Source of the DNA: Motilibacter rhizosphaerae
GTDB taxonomy: Bacteria; Actinomycetota; Actinomycetes; Motilibacterales; Motilibacteraceae
Reading direction: 5' to 3'
DNA: 64,000 nucleotides
Assembly: GCF_004216915.1 (NCBI RefSeq)
Contig: NZ_SGXD01000003.1
Location: 558,001-622,000, forward strand
Shown: positions 7,500-17,597 of the stretch, piece by piece
How the letters are laid out: every line of letters begins with the position of its first letter
Numbering within the stretch: the stretch's first letter is position 1
Program-made: the position numbers and the translations under genes
Notes under the pieces: model-generated
The model's database searches: none
Told to the model about the DNA's origin: nothing
Seen by the model: the letters and a program-made list of their open reading frames with translations, nothing else

Positions 7500-8027
7500 T
7501 CAGGCGCTGTCGCGCCCAGGCCCCCGCCCGCGCACCCGCTCGACCTCCTCGAGCGCCTGGCGCAGCTCGCCCAGCCACTCGTCGGCGTGCTGGCCGACGA
7601 GGCGCACGCACCACGCCAGCGCGTCCGCGCGCGACCGGGCGACGCCGGCGTCGACGAGCGTGTCGAGCACGACCCGCTCGCGCTGGCGCAGCCGCGTCAT
7701 CACCGGCACGGCGAGGTTGGTGAACATCCACGTCTCGCCGCCGGCCCGCACGCCCCAGGCGACCTTGCGCCCGAAGCGGTGCTCGGCCTCGGCGGCCAGC
7801 GCCATGCGCTGCTCGCGGGTCTCCTCGCGGTAGCGCTTGACCCGGCCCTGCAGCGCGGCGGCGCGCTCGGCGTCGGACGCCCCCTCGGCGAGGGCGGGCT
7901 CGTCCAGCGGTCCGACGACGAGGACCTCCTCGCGGTCGACCGTGACCTCCGGGGTGCCTGCGAACAGGCCGTCGGGCAGGCGGCCGGCGAACCAGCCGCG
8001 GATGGCGTCGTGCTCCTGGTGTGTCAT
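7500..8027 (-). CDS. Conserved actinobacterial protein of unknown function
   Basis: 175 aa from ATG at 8025-8027 (MTHQEHDAIRGWFAGRLPDG). Recognisable blocks are VTVDREEVLVVG, RFREETREQR-like KRYREETREQRMALAAEAEHR, FGRKVAWGVRAG, VPVMTRLRQRERVVLDTLVDAGVARSRADALAWCVRLVG and a charged C-terminal helix. I recall similar proteins across actinobacteria but know no function. The middle third, with its leucine-rich helix and SRADALAWCV, resembles ribbon-helix-helix-like packing, but this is weak. A TAATCA -10-like box 7 nt before the ATG suggests a leaderless start, and a perfect 9-bp tandem repeat (8045-8062) lies in the -35 region. Confidence 0.75.
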   Translation of the reverse strand: MTHQEHDAIRGWFAGRLPDGLFAGTPEVTVDREEVLVVGPLDEPALAEGASDAERAAALQGRVKRYREETREQRMALAAEAEHRFGRKVAWGVRAGGETWMFTNLAVPVMTRLRQRERVVLDTLVDAGVARSRADALAWCVRLVGQHADEWLGELRQALEEVERVRGRGPGRDSA

Positions 8028-8044
8028 GCAGCGATGATTACTCG

Positions 8045-8062
8045 CTTGCACCACTTGCACCA
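8045..8062. repeat. Perfect 9-bp tandem repeat CTTGCACCA x2 in a promoter region
   Basis: Two adjacent copies, 8045-8053 and 8054-8062, lie 18-35 bp upstream of the start of the minus-strand gene at 8027, where its -35 element or a regulator site would be, and 8 bp from the stop of the next gene. I recognise no known operator. Confidence 0.35.
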
Positions 8063-8069
8063 GGGCGGT

Positions 8070-10070
<2,001 letters not shown>

Positions 10071-10082
10071 GTACGCAGCCTG

Positions 10083-10119
10083 CCCCGGTCCCGGCCGCGC
10101 GGAACGGCCGGGGCCCGGG
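10083..10119 (-). terminator. G+C-rich hairpin after the chemoreceptor gene
   Basis: Arms 10083-10097 (CCCCGGTCCCGGCCG) and 10105-10119 pair almost completely around a 7-nt loop, 15 nt after the stop of the chemoreceptor and 13 nt before the next minus-strand start at 10070. It is a terminator without a U-tract. Confidence 0.6.
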
Positions 10120-10133
10120 CTCCAGCGATGTCG

Positions 10134-11735
10134 TCAGACGGTGAACCGCCCGACGATCTGCTGGAGCTCGCTGCTCATGCGGGCCAGGTCGTTCGCCGCG
10201 GCCTGCGCCTGGGTCACGGCGGCCGCCGTGGTCTGCGCGGCCTCGGCCACCCCGGTGACGTTGTCCGTGATCTGGCCGGCACCCGTCGCGGCGTCGCTCA
10301 CGTTGCGGACGACCTCGCCCGTGGTCGCGGTCTGCTCCTCGACGGCGGAGGCGATGGTGGTCTGGTAGTCGTTGATCCGCCCGATGACCTCAGCGATCTG
10401 CTCGATCGCGCGCTGCGCGCCGACCGTGTCCAGCTGGATCGCCTCGACCCGTCGCGCGATGTCGTCGGTGGCGCGAGCGGTCTCCTGCGCCAGGTCCTTC
10501 ACCTCACCGGCGACGACCGCGAAGCCCTTGCCGGCCGCGCCGGCGCGCGCCGCCTCGATGGTCGCGTTGAGCGCGAGCAGGTTGGTCTGCTCGGCGATGG
10601 TGTTGATGACCTTCACGACGCTGCCGATCTCGGCCGAGGACTCGCCGAGGCGGGCCATCGTCACACCGGTGCTGCTGGCGAGGGCGACGGCCTCGGCGGC
10701 GACGCGGGCGGCCTCGGTCGAGTTGCCGGAGATCTCCCGGATCGAGGCGCCCATCTCCTCCGAGCTGGCGGCGACGGTGGCGATGTTGGCGCCGACCTGC
10801 TGCGCGGTCGCGGACACGGCGCCGGCCTGCGCGCTGGCCTCCTCGGCGGCTGCGGCGATCTGCGTGCTCGTGGCGGAGAGCTCCTGGCTGGATCCGGCCA
10901 GCACCACGGCGTTCTCCTCGAGGGCGCGCACCGTCGTGCGGAGCGACTCGACGGCCCCGCCGAGGTCGCTCGCCATCGTCCCCACCTCGTCGCGCGAGTC
11001 GACCTCCACCCGTGCCGTCAGGTCGCCGCGGGCGAGCGCGGCGGTCATGCCCGCGACGGCGCCCAGCGTGGACACGATCCGTCGGGCCACGAGGACGCCG
11101 AGCCCGAGGGCCAGCGCCGCGCCGAGGACGAGCAGGGCGACCATGAGCGTGCGCGCACTGCTGAAGTCCCGCTGCGCGCTGGTCGCGCGTCCTGCGGACT
11201 GCGCGCTCTCGGCGGCGAACGCCGCATCCAGGTCCCCGAGCGCCTTCTGCGCCGCGGGCGAGAACTCCTTGTCGCGCGCCTGCTGGAAGCCGGCGAGGTC
11301 GTTCGCCCGGCTCAGCGGCAGCATCGTGCTCGTCATCAGCTGGTGCACCGTGCGCCAGTCCGCGGTGAAGGCGTCCACCTTGGTCGGGTCCGCCGCGGTG
11401 GGGCGGTACCGCGCGGCGAGCGCGGCCAGCGTGGTCTCGTCCTGGCCGATCGCGGCCTCGAAGGCCGCCTTGCCCGCGGGGTCGGAGGTCGTCGCGTGCT
11501 TGTAGAGGTCGAGGCGGACCTGCATCGCCTCGCGCTCGGCCTGGGCGAGCACGCCGAGCGGCTTCACCTGCACCTCGTACATCGCCTGCACCTGCCCTGC
11601 GGTGGCGGACAGCTTGACCAGGCCCACCGTGCCCACGACCACGGAGACGAGGACGGCGACGGACACCGCGGCGAGGATCTTGACGAGGACCGGGAGGTCC
11701 AGGACGCGCTGCAGGGGCGTACGGGCACCAGGCAT
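10134..11735 (-). CDS. Methyl-accepting chemotaxis protein
   Basis: 533 aa with the full receptor layout: a cytoplasmic start, a first membrane helix ([20 protein letters not shown], about 16-36), a 150-residue extracellular four-helix-bundle sensor, a second helix ([20 protein letters not shown]), a HAMP domain with [11 protein letters not shown], and a long signalling coiled coil. The hairpin tip reads [20 protein letters not shown], and [13 protein letters not shown] follows. It senses a ligand outside the cell and controls CheA. No che genes are in this window, so it is an orphan receptor. ATG 11733-11735 has AAGGAG upstream. A CTATCG-AC-CGATAG palindrome lies 78 nt upstream. Its presence points to a motile host. 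Confidence 0.95.
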   Translation of the reverse strand: MPGARTPLQRVLDLPVLVKILAAVSVAVLVSVVVGTVGLVKLSATAGQVQAMYEVQVKPLGVLAQAEREAMQVRLDLYKHATTSDPAGKAAFEAAIGQDETTLAALAARYRPTAADPTKVDAFTADWRTVHQLMTSTMLPLSRANDLAGFQQARDKEFSPAAQKALGDLDAAFAAESAQSAGRATSAQRDFSSARTLMVALLVLGAALALGLGVLVARRIVSTLGAVAGMTAALARGDLTARVEVDSRDEVGTMASDLGGAVESLRTTVRALEENAVVLAGSSQELSATSTQIAAAAEEASAQAGAVSATAQQVGANIATVAASSEEMGASIREISGNSTEAARVAAEAVALASSTGVTMARLGESSAEIGSVVKVINTIAEQTNLLALNATIEAARAGAAGKGFAVVAGEVKDLAQETARATDDIARRVEAIQLDTVGAQRAIEQIAEVIGRINDYQTTIASAVEEQTATTGEVVRNVSDAATGAGQITDNVTGVAEAAQTTAAAVTQAQAAANDLARMSSELQQIVGRFTV

Positions 11736-11812
11736 CGGGACACTCCTTGACGACGAGCGCGAGGGGCCGTCCCTCCGTCACCTTGTCGGCCGCTGCTCGC
11801 CTGTCTTGATGA

Positions 11813-11826
11813 CTATCGACCGATAG
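11813..11826. promoter_or_regulatory. Inverted repeat CTATCG-AC-CGATAG upstream of the chemoreceptor
   Basis: A perfect 6-2-6 palindrome lies between the divergent chemoreceptor and glucose dehydrogenase genes, in unusually AT-rich sequence. It could be an operator for either. On both strands ACCGATAG/GTCGATAG loosely resembles the -10 of motility sigma factors (GCCGATAA), but no matching -35 is visible. Confidence 0.3.
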
Positions 11827-11938
11827 GTACTGCTCCGATTGCCCTCAGTCGTGTGCACCACGGCAACCATTCCCGGCGTGGACCGGCCCGGGACGGGGAA
11901 GGAGCCGCGCGACGCCGTCCAGCAGGAGGAGACGACCG

Positions 11939-12997
11939 ATGCGCGCCCTGACCGTCGTGCCCGGCACCGCAGGATCCGTCGGGGTCACCGAGGTGCCCGA
12001 CCCGCAGCCGGGCGAGGGAGAGCTGCTCGTCGACGGGCTCGCGGTGGGGATCTGCGGCACGGACAAGGAGATCGCCTCCGGCGAGTACGGCTGGGCGCCT
12101 CCCGGTCGCGACCGCCTCGTCCTCGGCCACGAGTCGCTCGGCCGCGTGCGGCAGGCGCCGGAGGGCTCGTCGTTCAGCGCGGGCGACCTGGTCGTCGGCG
12201 TCGTCCGCCGGCCCGACCCCGAGCCCTGCGGTGCGTGCGCTCACGGGCAGTTCGACATGTGCCGCAACGGCGAGTACACCGAGCGCGGCATCAAGGAGAT
12301 CGACGGCTACGCCAGCGAGCAGTGGGTCGTCGAGGAGGACTACGCGGTGAAGCTCGACCCGCTGCTCGCCGACGTCGGCATGCTCATGGAGCCCACGACC
12401 GTCGTCGCGAAGGCCTGGGACGAGGTCGAGCTCATCGGGCGGCGCGCGTGGTTCGAGCCGCGGCGCGTCCTCGTCACCGGTGCCGGCCCGATCGGCCTGC
12501 TCGCCGCGCTGCTCGGCGTGCAGCGCGGGCTGGACGTGCACGTGCTCGACCGCGTGACCGACGGGCCGAAGCCGGGGCTCGTGCGGGACCTGGGGGCGAC
12601 GTACCACTCCGGCTCGTTGGAGGACGCGGTCGCGGGCGGTGCCCCCGACGTCGTCATCGAGGCGACGGGGGTCCCCACCCTCGTCGCCGGGGCGATGGCG
12701 CACACCGCGGCGTACGGCATCGTCTGCCTCACCGGCGTCTCCTCCGTCGGGCGGCCGCTGTCGCTCGACATCGGTGGGCTCAACCGCGACATCGTGCTGG
12801 AGAACGACGTGGTCTTCGGCTCGGTCAACGCCAACCTCCACCACTACGAGCTGGCCGCGGAAGCGCTGGCGAAGGCGGACGTGCCCTGGCTGGAGCGGCT
12901 GGTGTCCCGGCGGGTGCCGCTCCAGCAGTTCGCCGAGGGCTTCACCGCGCAGGAGGAGGACGTGAAGGTCGTGCTGACGCTCGGAGAGCAGGCGTGA
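11939..12997 (+). CDS. Zinc-dependent glucose 1-dehydrogenase-type alcohol dehydrogenase
   Basis: 352 aa medium-chain dehydrogenase. The catalytic zinc site is GICGTDKEI (C39) with GHESLG (H64, E65). A cysteine-containing loop EPCGACAHGQFDMC lies near 98-112 and the nucleotide-binding turn is VTGAGPIGLLAA. The NGEYTERGIKEIDGYASEQW block and a C-terminal SVNANLHHYELA segment mark the glucose-dehydrogenase subfamily, which oxidises glucose to gluconolactone with NAD(P). Strong AGGAGGAG precedes the ATG. The next gene, a GH15 enzyme of the trehalase type, overlaps its stop by GTGA, so a trehalose to glucose to gluconate route is likely. The sugar specificity is inferred. Confidence 0.9.
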   Translation: MRALTVVPGTAGSVGVTEVPDPQPGEGELLVDGLAVGICGTDKEIASGEYGWAPPGRDRLVLGHESLGRVRQAPEGSSFSAGDLVVGVVRRPDPEPCGACAHGQFDMCRNGEYTERGIKEIDGYASEQWVVEEDYAVKLDPLLADVGMLMEPTTVVAKAWDEVELIGRRAWFEPRRVLVTGAGPIGLLAALLGVQRGLDVHVLDRVTDGPKPGLVRDLGATYHSGSLEDAVAGGAPDVVIEATGVPTLVAGAMAHTAAYGIVCLTGVSSVGRPLSLDIGGLNRDIVLENDVVFGSVNANLHHYELAAEALAKADVPWLERLVSRRVPLQQFAEGFTAQEEDVKVVLTLGEQA

Positions 12998-14757
12998 GCA
13001 AGCGGATCGAGGACTACGCGCTGCTCGGCGACCTGCACACCGCTGCACTCGTGGGGCGCGACGGCTCCGTGGACTGGCTGTGCCTGCCGCGCTTCGACTC
13101 CCCCGCGTGCTTCGCCGCCCTGCTCGGCGACGAGGGCCACGGACGGTGGCTCCTCGCACCCGCGGCGGGCGGCACGTGCACCTCGTGGCGCTACCGCGAG
13201 GACTCCCTCGTGCTCGAGAGCGAGTGGCGCACCGACGCAGGGACCGTACGCGTGCTGGACTTCATGCCCCCGCGCGGGGAAGCGGCGGACGTGGTGCGGA
13301 TCGTCGAGGGGGTCTCCGGCCGCGTGCGGATGCGCACCGAGCTGCGCCTGCGCTTCGACTACGGCCACATCCTGCCGTGGGTCCGCCACGACGACGGGGA
13401 CCTGCGCGCGGTCGCGGGCCCCGACGCCGTCTGGCTGCGCACTCCTGTCGTCCTGGAGCCGCAAGGCCAGCAGCACCAGGCGGAGTTCGAGGTGGCTGCG
13501 GGTGAGCGGGTGCCCTTCGTGCTGACCTACGCCCCCTCGCACCAGCCGCGCCCGCGGCAGGCTGAGGCCGAGCGGGCCCTCGCGGAGACGGAGGCTTTCT
13601 GGCGCGGCTGGCTCGCGCACTGCTCCTACCGCGGGGAGTGGCAGTCCGAGGTGCGCTCCTCCCTGGTGCTGCTGAAGGCCCTCACCTACGCCCCCACCGG
13701 CGGGATCGTCGCGGCGGCCACGACCTCGCTGCCCGAGCAGCTCGGCGGCCCGCGCAACTGGGACTACCGCTTCTCCTGGCTGCGCGACGCGACGTTCACG
13801 CTGCAGGCGCTCCTGGGCGGCGGCTACACGAAGGAGGCGAAGGCCTGGCGGGACTGGCTGCTCCGCGCCGTCGCCGGCGACCCGGCCGACCTGCAGATCA
13901 TGTACGCGGTGGACGGCACCCGGCGGCTGACGGAGTACACCGTCGACTGGCTGCCGGGCTACGCCGGCTCCTCCCCCGTGCGCGTCGGGAACGCGGCCGC
14001 GGGCCAGTTCCAGCTCGACGTGTGGGGCGAGACCATCGACGGGCTCTACCAGGCGCGCCAGGCGGGGCTCGACTCCGACGAGGACGCGTGGGCGGTCCAG
14101 CGCGTGCTGCTGGACTTCCTCGAGGGCCACTGGCAGGACGACGACAGCAGCCTGTGGGAGGTGCGCGGCCCGCGGCGCCCCTTCGTGCACTCCAAGGTCA
14201 TGGCCTGGGCCGGCGTCGACAGGGCGGTGCGGTCGGTCGAGCAGGACGGTCTCGACGGCCCGCTCGAGCGCTGGAGGGCCCTGCGCCAGCAGATCCACGA
14301 CGAGGTCTGCACGCGCGGGTACGACGCGGACCGGCGCACCTTCACCCAGTCCTACGGCTCGCAGGGGCTCGATGCGTCCCTGCTGCTCATCCCCCGCGTC
14401 GGCTTCCTCGGCTGGGACGACGAGCGCGTGGTCGGCACCGTCGAGGCGGTCGGGCGCGAGCTGATGCACGAGGGGTTCCTGCAGCGCTACGACCCGAGCG
14501 CGGACGGCGGCGTCGACGGCCTCCCCGGCACCGAGGGCGCCTTCCTCGCCTGCACCTTCTGGTACGCCGACGCCCTTCACGGCACCGGCCGCACGGACGA
14601 GGCCCGGCAGGTCTTCGAGCGGCTGCTGGCGCTGCGGAACGACCTCGGGATCCTCAGCGAGGAGTACGACCCGACGAGCGGGCGTCAGCTCGGCAACGTG
14701 CCCCAGGCCTTCAGCCACGTCGGACTGGTGAACACCGCACTCCGCTTGAGTTCCTAG
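12994..14757 (+). CDS. Glycoside hydrolase family 15 protein (glucoamylase/trehalase type)
   Basis: 587 aa from GTG 12994, overlapping the dehydrogenase stop by 4 nt. An N-terminal beta-sandwich begins KRIEDYALLGDLHTAALVG and DGSVDWLCLPRFDSPACF. The (alpha/alpha)6 barrel holds RNWDYRFSWLRDATFTLQAL, the family hallmark, and later FHKVMAWAG-like FVHSKVMAWAGVDRA and EYDPTSGRQLGNVPQAFSH near the end. No signal peptide, so it acts in the cytosol. Actinobacterial cytosolic GH15 proteins of this type include trehalases (mycobacteria) and glucan-debranching enzymes. Coupling to glucose dehydrogenase favours one that releases free glucose. Trehalose as substrate is inference. Confidence 0.9.
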   Translation: MSKRIEDYALLGDLHTAALVGRDGSVDWLCLPRFDSPACFAALLGDEGHGRWLLAPAAGGTCTSWRYREDSLVLESEWRTDAGTVRVLDFMPPRGEAADVVRIVEGVSGRVRMRTELRLRFDYGHILPWVRHDDGDLRAVAGPDAVWLRTPVVLEPQGQQHQAEFEVAAGERVPFVLTYAPSHQPRPRQAEAERALAETEAFWRGWLAHCSYRGEWQSEVRSSLVLLKALTYAPTGGIVAAATTSLPEQLGGPRNWDYRFSWLRDATFTLQALLGGGYTKEAKAWRDWLLRAVAGDPADLQIMYAVDGTRRLTEYTVDWLPGYAGSSPVRVGNAAAGQFQLDVWGETIDGLYQARQAGLDSDEDAWAVQRVLLDFLEGHWQDDDSSLWEVRGPRRPFVHSKVMAWAGVDRAVRSVEQDGLDGPLERWRALRQQIHDEVCTRGYDADRRTFTQSYGSQGLDASLLLIPRVGFLGWDDERVVGTVEAVGRELMHEGFLQRYDPSADGGVDGLPGTEGAFLACTFWYADALHGTGRTDEARQVFERLLALRNDLGILSEEYDPTSGRQLGNVPQAFSHVGLVNTALRLSS

Positions 14758-14781
14758 GCCCGCCGCGCGAGCCCGTCCGCG

Positions 14782-15858
14782 TCAGTCGGAGACCAGGGCG
14801 AGCCCGACGATGCCGAGGACGTAGAGCACGAGCACGGCGATCGAGTCGGGGCCCATCCGCGCGTACTGCTTGCGGGGGCGGAAGACCAGCCCCGTCATGT
14901 ACGCGACGGTGAGCAGCCCACCGAGAGCCGTCAGGTAGATGTCAGAGCGGTGGGCGTCGGGGAGCACCGACGACCCGGACAGCACGGTCGCCACCAGGAA
15001 GAGCACGGGCAGGAAGGCGTTGCCGCCGAAGATGTCGCTGACCGCCAGCTTGTAGTCGCCCATCCGCGTCGAGGTCAGGCCGGTGGAGATCTCGGGCAGC
15101 GATGTCGCGGCGGCGAGCACGGTCGCGCCGAACAGGACGCCCGACATCCCCCAGCGGCCGAAGAGCTCCTCGCCGCTGCGCTCGATGAGGACGCCGGCGA
15201 CGAGGGTCACGACGGCGGCGACGACGAAGACGGTCGCGACCGTGCCCGTCCGCTGCCCCTGCTTGGTGGCAGTCCCCTCCTTCGTCGTCTGCGAGTGCCC
15301 CTGCGGCTGCTGCTGGCTGTCCGGCGCGGCACCCCCCTCGTGCCAGGGCAGTCCCTGCCCGGCCTTGCGCACGAGGAAGAGCCCGACGCCCCAGAGCACG
15401 GCGATCAGCACGGCACCGGGCGTGAGCCGCGCCGCGATGAGGTCCTTCGGCAGCTGGGTCGAGGCGACGACGACGAGCAGCAGGGCCACGACGAGGGCAC
15501 CCTCGAGCAGCAGGGTCAGCGAGGCGGCGAGGTAGGTCAGCGGCTTGCGCGGCCGGACCCCTGCGGCGTCGAGGATGACGAGGACCACGGTCTGCGCCGC
15601 GATCCCGCCGAGGATGTTGCCCACGGCGACGTCGAGCTGGTGGGCGAGGGCGGCGCTCGCCGTGATCGCGAGCTCCGGGAGGTTCGTCGCGATCGCCAGC
15701 AGGACCACGCCGCCGAGGGCCGAGCCCAGGTGGAGCCGCTCCGAGAGCACGTCCGTGGTGTCGGAGAGCTTGATGCCGGCGCCCCAGATCGCGGCCGCGC
15801 AGGCAAGGAAGATGACGAGCAGCACGAGGGACGGCAGCGAGGACACGCGGGACTCCAC
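14782..15858 (-). CDS. Sodium/calcium exchanger family membrane protein
   Basis: 358 aa with about ten hydrophobic helices in two halves split by a polar loop (HEGGAAPDSQQQPQGHSQTT, about 172-191). Each half carries an alpha-repeat signature: LLAIATNLPELAITASAAL in the first and LAAATSLPEISTGLTSTRMG in the second, with the conserved Pro-Glu pairs that bind the ion. SDIFGGNAF follows. The CaCA superfamily exchanges Ca2+ for Na+ or H+, and members of this divergent branch may carry other cations. The start is GTG 15856-15858; an alternative GTG lies four codons in. It is convergent with the GH15 gene with 24 nt between stops. Confidence 0.85.
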   Translation of the reverse strand: MESRVSSLPSLVLLVIFLACAAAIWGAGIKLSDTTDVLSERLHLGSALGGVVLLAIATNLPELAITASAALAHQLDVAVGNILGGIAAQTVVLVILDAAGVRPRKPLTYLAASLTLLLEGALVVALLLVVVASTQLPKDLIAARLTPGAVLIAVLWGVGLFLVRKAGQGLPWHEGGAAPDSQQQPQGHSQTTKEGTATKQGQRTGTVATVFVVAAVVTLVAGVLIERSGEELFGRWGMSGVLFGATVLAAATSLPEISTGLTSTRMGDYKLAVSDIFGGNAFLPVLFLVATVLSGSSVLPDAHRSDIYLTALGGLLTVAYMTGLVFRPRKQYARMGPDSIAVLVLYVLGIVGLALVSD

Positions 15859-16029
15859 GGGCGAGGGCGGGCTGTTCTCCCTCGTCCTTCCCGGACGGAG
15901 CGCAGATCATGTGCAGCAGTGCAACTGACTGGGCACGGGTGGGTGCCGTCGGCCACCATCTGGCGCATCGCAGACCGCTGGTCCTGCGTCCGCCTGCCGC
16001 AGAGCGGTCCCGTCTGACAGGCTGGCGCC

Positions 16030-16488
16030 ATGGAGGACGATGACCTCGACGCCGTCATCAACGGCGGGCGCGTGCTCGTCGGCATCGCGGCCCGCTCGCT
16101 CGTCGCGCACGCCGACGACGTCACCCTGCCGCAGCTGCGCGCGCTGACCCTCGTCCGCGGCAAGGGTCCTCTGCGGCTCTCCGACCTCGCGGCGGAGCTG
16201 GAGATCGACACGTCGACGGCGACGCGGCTGGTGGACCGCCTGGTGCGCAAGGGCTTGCTCAACCGCTCGGTGGAGGCGGCGGACCGGCGCGCCCTGCGAC
16301 TCACCCTCACGCCCGCGGGGCGTGGCCTGCTGCGGCGGATGACGGAGTACCGCAAGCGCGAGCTGCGCAAGATCCTCGCCCAGCTGAGCGACGAGGAGCT
16401 GGTCGACCTGCGGGCCGGGATGCAGGCCCTGTCACGCGTGACCGGGGAGGCACCGGAGGAGGAGCCGCCGGTCAGCTGGGACAGCTGA
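16030..16488 (+). CDS. MarR-family transcriptional regulator
   Basis: 152 aa winged helix-turn-helix protein. Recognition region SDLAAELEIDTSTATRLVDRLVRKGLLNR (about 55-83) and wing EAADRRALRLTLTPAGRGLL are standard for MarR. N- and C-terminal helices provide dimerisation. MarR proteins repress nearby genes and release DNA on binding a phenolic or oxidant ligand. Divergent from the cation exchanger, with 171 nt between them, so either it or itself may be the target. A CAGGCT box 7 nt before the ATG with no ribosome binding site suggests leaderless expression. Confidence 0.9.
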   Translation: MEDDDLDAVINGGRVLVGIAARSLVAHADDVTLPQLRALTLVRGKGPLRLSDLAAELEIDTSTATRLVDRLVRKGLLNRSVEAADRRALRLTLTPAGRGLLRRMTEYRKRELRKILAQLSDEELVDLRAGMQALSRVTGEAPEEEPPVSWDS

Positions 16489-16516
16489 GGAGGGCTCAGC
16501 GCCCGGTCAGAGCGGC

Positions 16517-17482
16517 TCAGTGCTGCGGGTGCGACTCCGCCAGCAGGTGCCGACCACGCAACCCGCTCGCGAGCTGGACCGCCGCCGCGAGGAGGACCGC
16601 GAGGCCGCAGGCGAGCTCCGTCCACAGCGCCACCGCGTACCGGCCGTCGGGCGTGCCGTCCGCAGCGGCCGCGCAGCCGATGAGGAGCAGCCCGAGCAGC
16701 AGGGCCACGGTCGGCGAGCGCCGTACCGCCAGCGGCGCCCGGCTCCCGGCCGCGCCCAGGACGAGGAGCACCGCACCGACGACGACGTCGCGCCACAGCT
16801 GGGTCCCGGTCCCCCCGTGCTGCTCGTACGCACCGGTGGCGACGACGACGAGCACCAGCCCGGCCGCGAGATGCGTGAGAGCGGCGACGGTCGCGCGGGC
16901 CTCCTGGAGCCGGGCGCCCCGCACCAGGTCGACCGGGCGGCCCGCGGCCTCGCCGAGCACGGCGTCGCGCCACCCGACGCCGGTCGCCCGCCGCCGCAGC
17001 ACCTCCCCCGTGGCCGCTCGCGCCTCGCGCAGCCGGCTGAGGCCCAGGATGGCGACCGACACGGCGGTCGAGAGCAGGCACAGCGAGCAGTAGTGGTGCA
17101 CCACGGCTGCCTGCACGACCACGAGGGCGAGGCCGCCACCCGCAGCACCCGCGACGACGGCCTCGAACGCGAGCGCGAGCCAGGGCGAGCGCCGCCAACG
17201 GCCCGGAGCGCCGAGGAGCCCGAGCACCACCTCCACGGCGTACGCCGCGGCGCCGAGCCCGGCGTCGGACACCGGCAGCGACTCCGAGAACGCACTGTGC
17301 AGCACCCGGTCCGACCCGTCCCCGAACACCGGGTCCCACGCCGAGGCGATGCCACCCAGCTGCGCGACGGTGAGGTACGTCGCCACGACGAGCCCGACCG
17401 CGGCCAGCGCGACCAGGGGCAGGCGAGCCGACCAGCTCGAGGGGTCGTGCCGCTGGCCCGGAGGCACCTCGGATGCAGCCAT
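16517..17482 (-). CDS. Vitamin K epoxide reductase-like integral membrane protein
   Basis: 321 aa, eight or so membrane helices. The first half matches the VKOR fold: a first helix VALAAVGLVVATYLTVAQLG, an extracytoplasmic loop, and the active-site CxxC in VHHYCSLCLLSTAVS (C132, C135). The second half has a pair of hydrophobic repeats of the SPW type (YGARRSPTV-like VRRSPTVALLLGLLLIGC). VKOR proteins re-oxidise DsbA-like disulfide catalysts by passing electrons to quinone. The extra loop cysteine pair seen in canonical VKOR is missing here; the equivalent segment DPVFGDGSDRVLH has none. A 4-nt Ser/Asp-rich loop may replace it, or the protein may do another job. Confidence 0.8.
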   Translation of the reverse strand: MAASEVPPGQRHDPSSWSARLPLVALAAVGLVVATYLTVAQLGGIASAWDPVFGDGSDRVLHSAFSESLPVSDAGLGAAAYAVEVVLGLLGAPGRWRRSPWLALAFEAVVAGAAGGGLALVVVQAAVVHHYCSLCLLSTAVSVAILGLSRLREARAATGEVLRRRATGVGWRDAVLGEAAGRPVDLVRGARLQEARATVAALTHLAAGLVLVVVATGAYEQHGGTGTQLWRDVVVGAVLLVLGAAGSRAPLAVRRSPTVALLLGLLLIGCAAAADGTPDGRYAVALWTELACGLAVLLAAAVQLASGLRGRHLLAESHPQH

Positions 17483-17553
17483 GGAGTCGTGGTTCCCGCC
17501 GAGTAGCAGCAGAAACGGAGATGCTTGGCCTCATGCACAGATCAGCGCACGTC

Positions 17554-17582
17554 GGCCCGGCCCGCGAGCAGCGGGCCGGGCC
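17554..17582 (-). terminator. Perfect 12-bp hairpin after the secreted glycosidase
   Basis: GGCCCGGCCCGC (17554-17565), loop GAGCA, and the exact complement 17571-17582. It starts 15 nt after the stop of the glycosidase (17598) and insulates it from the downstream VKOR-like gene. Confidence 0.7.
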
Positions 17583-17597
17583 GAGGGGGGCGGAGCG

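Noticed and set aside
11813-11826. Motility sigma (FliA/WhiG) promoter for the chemoreceptor
   Set aside because: ACCGATAG resembles the -10 but no TAAA-type -35 lies at 15-16 nt, so I list it only as a palindrome.
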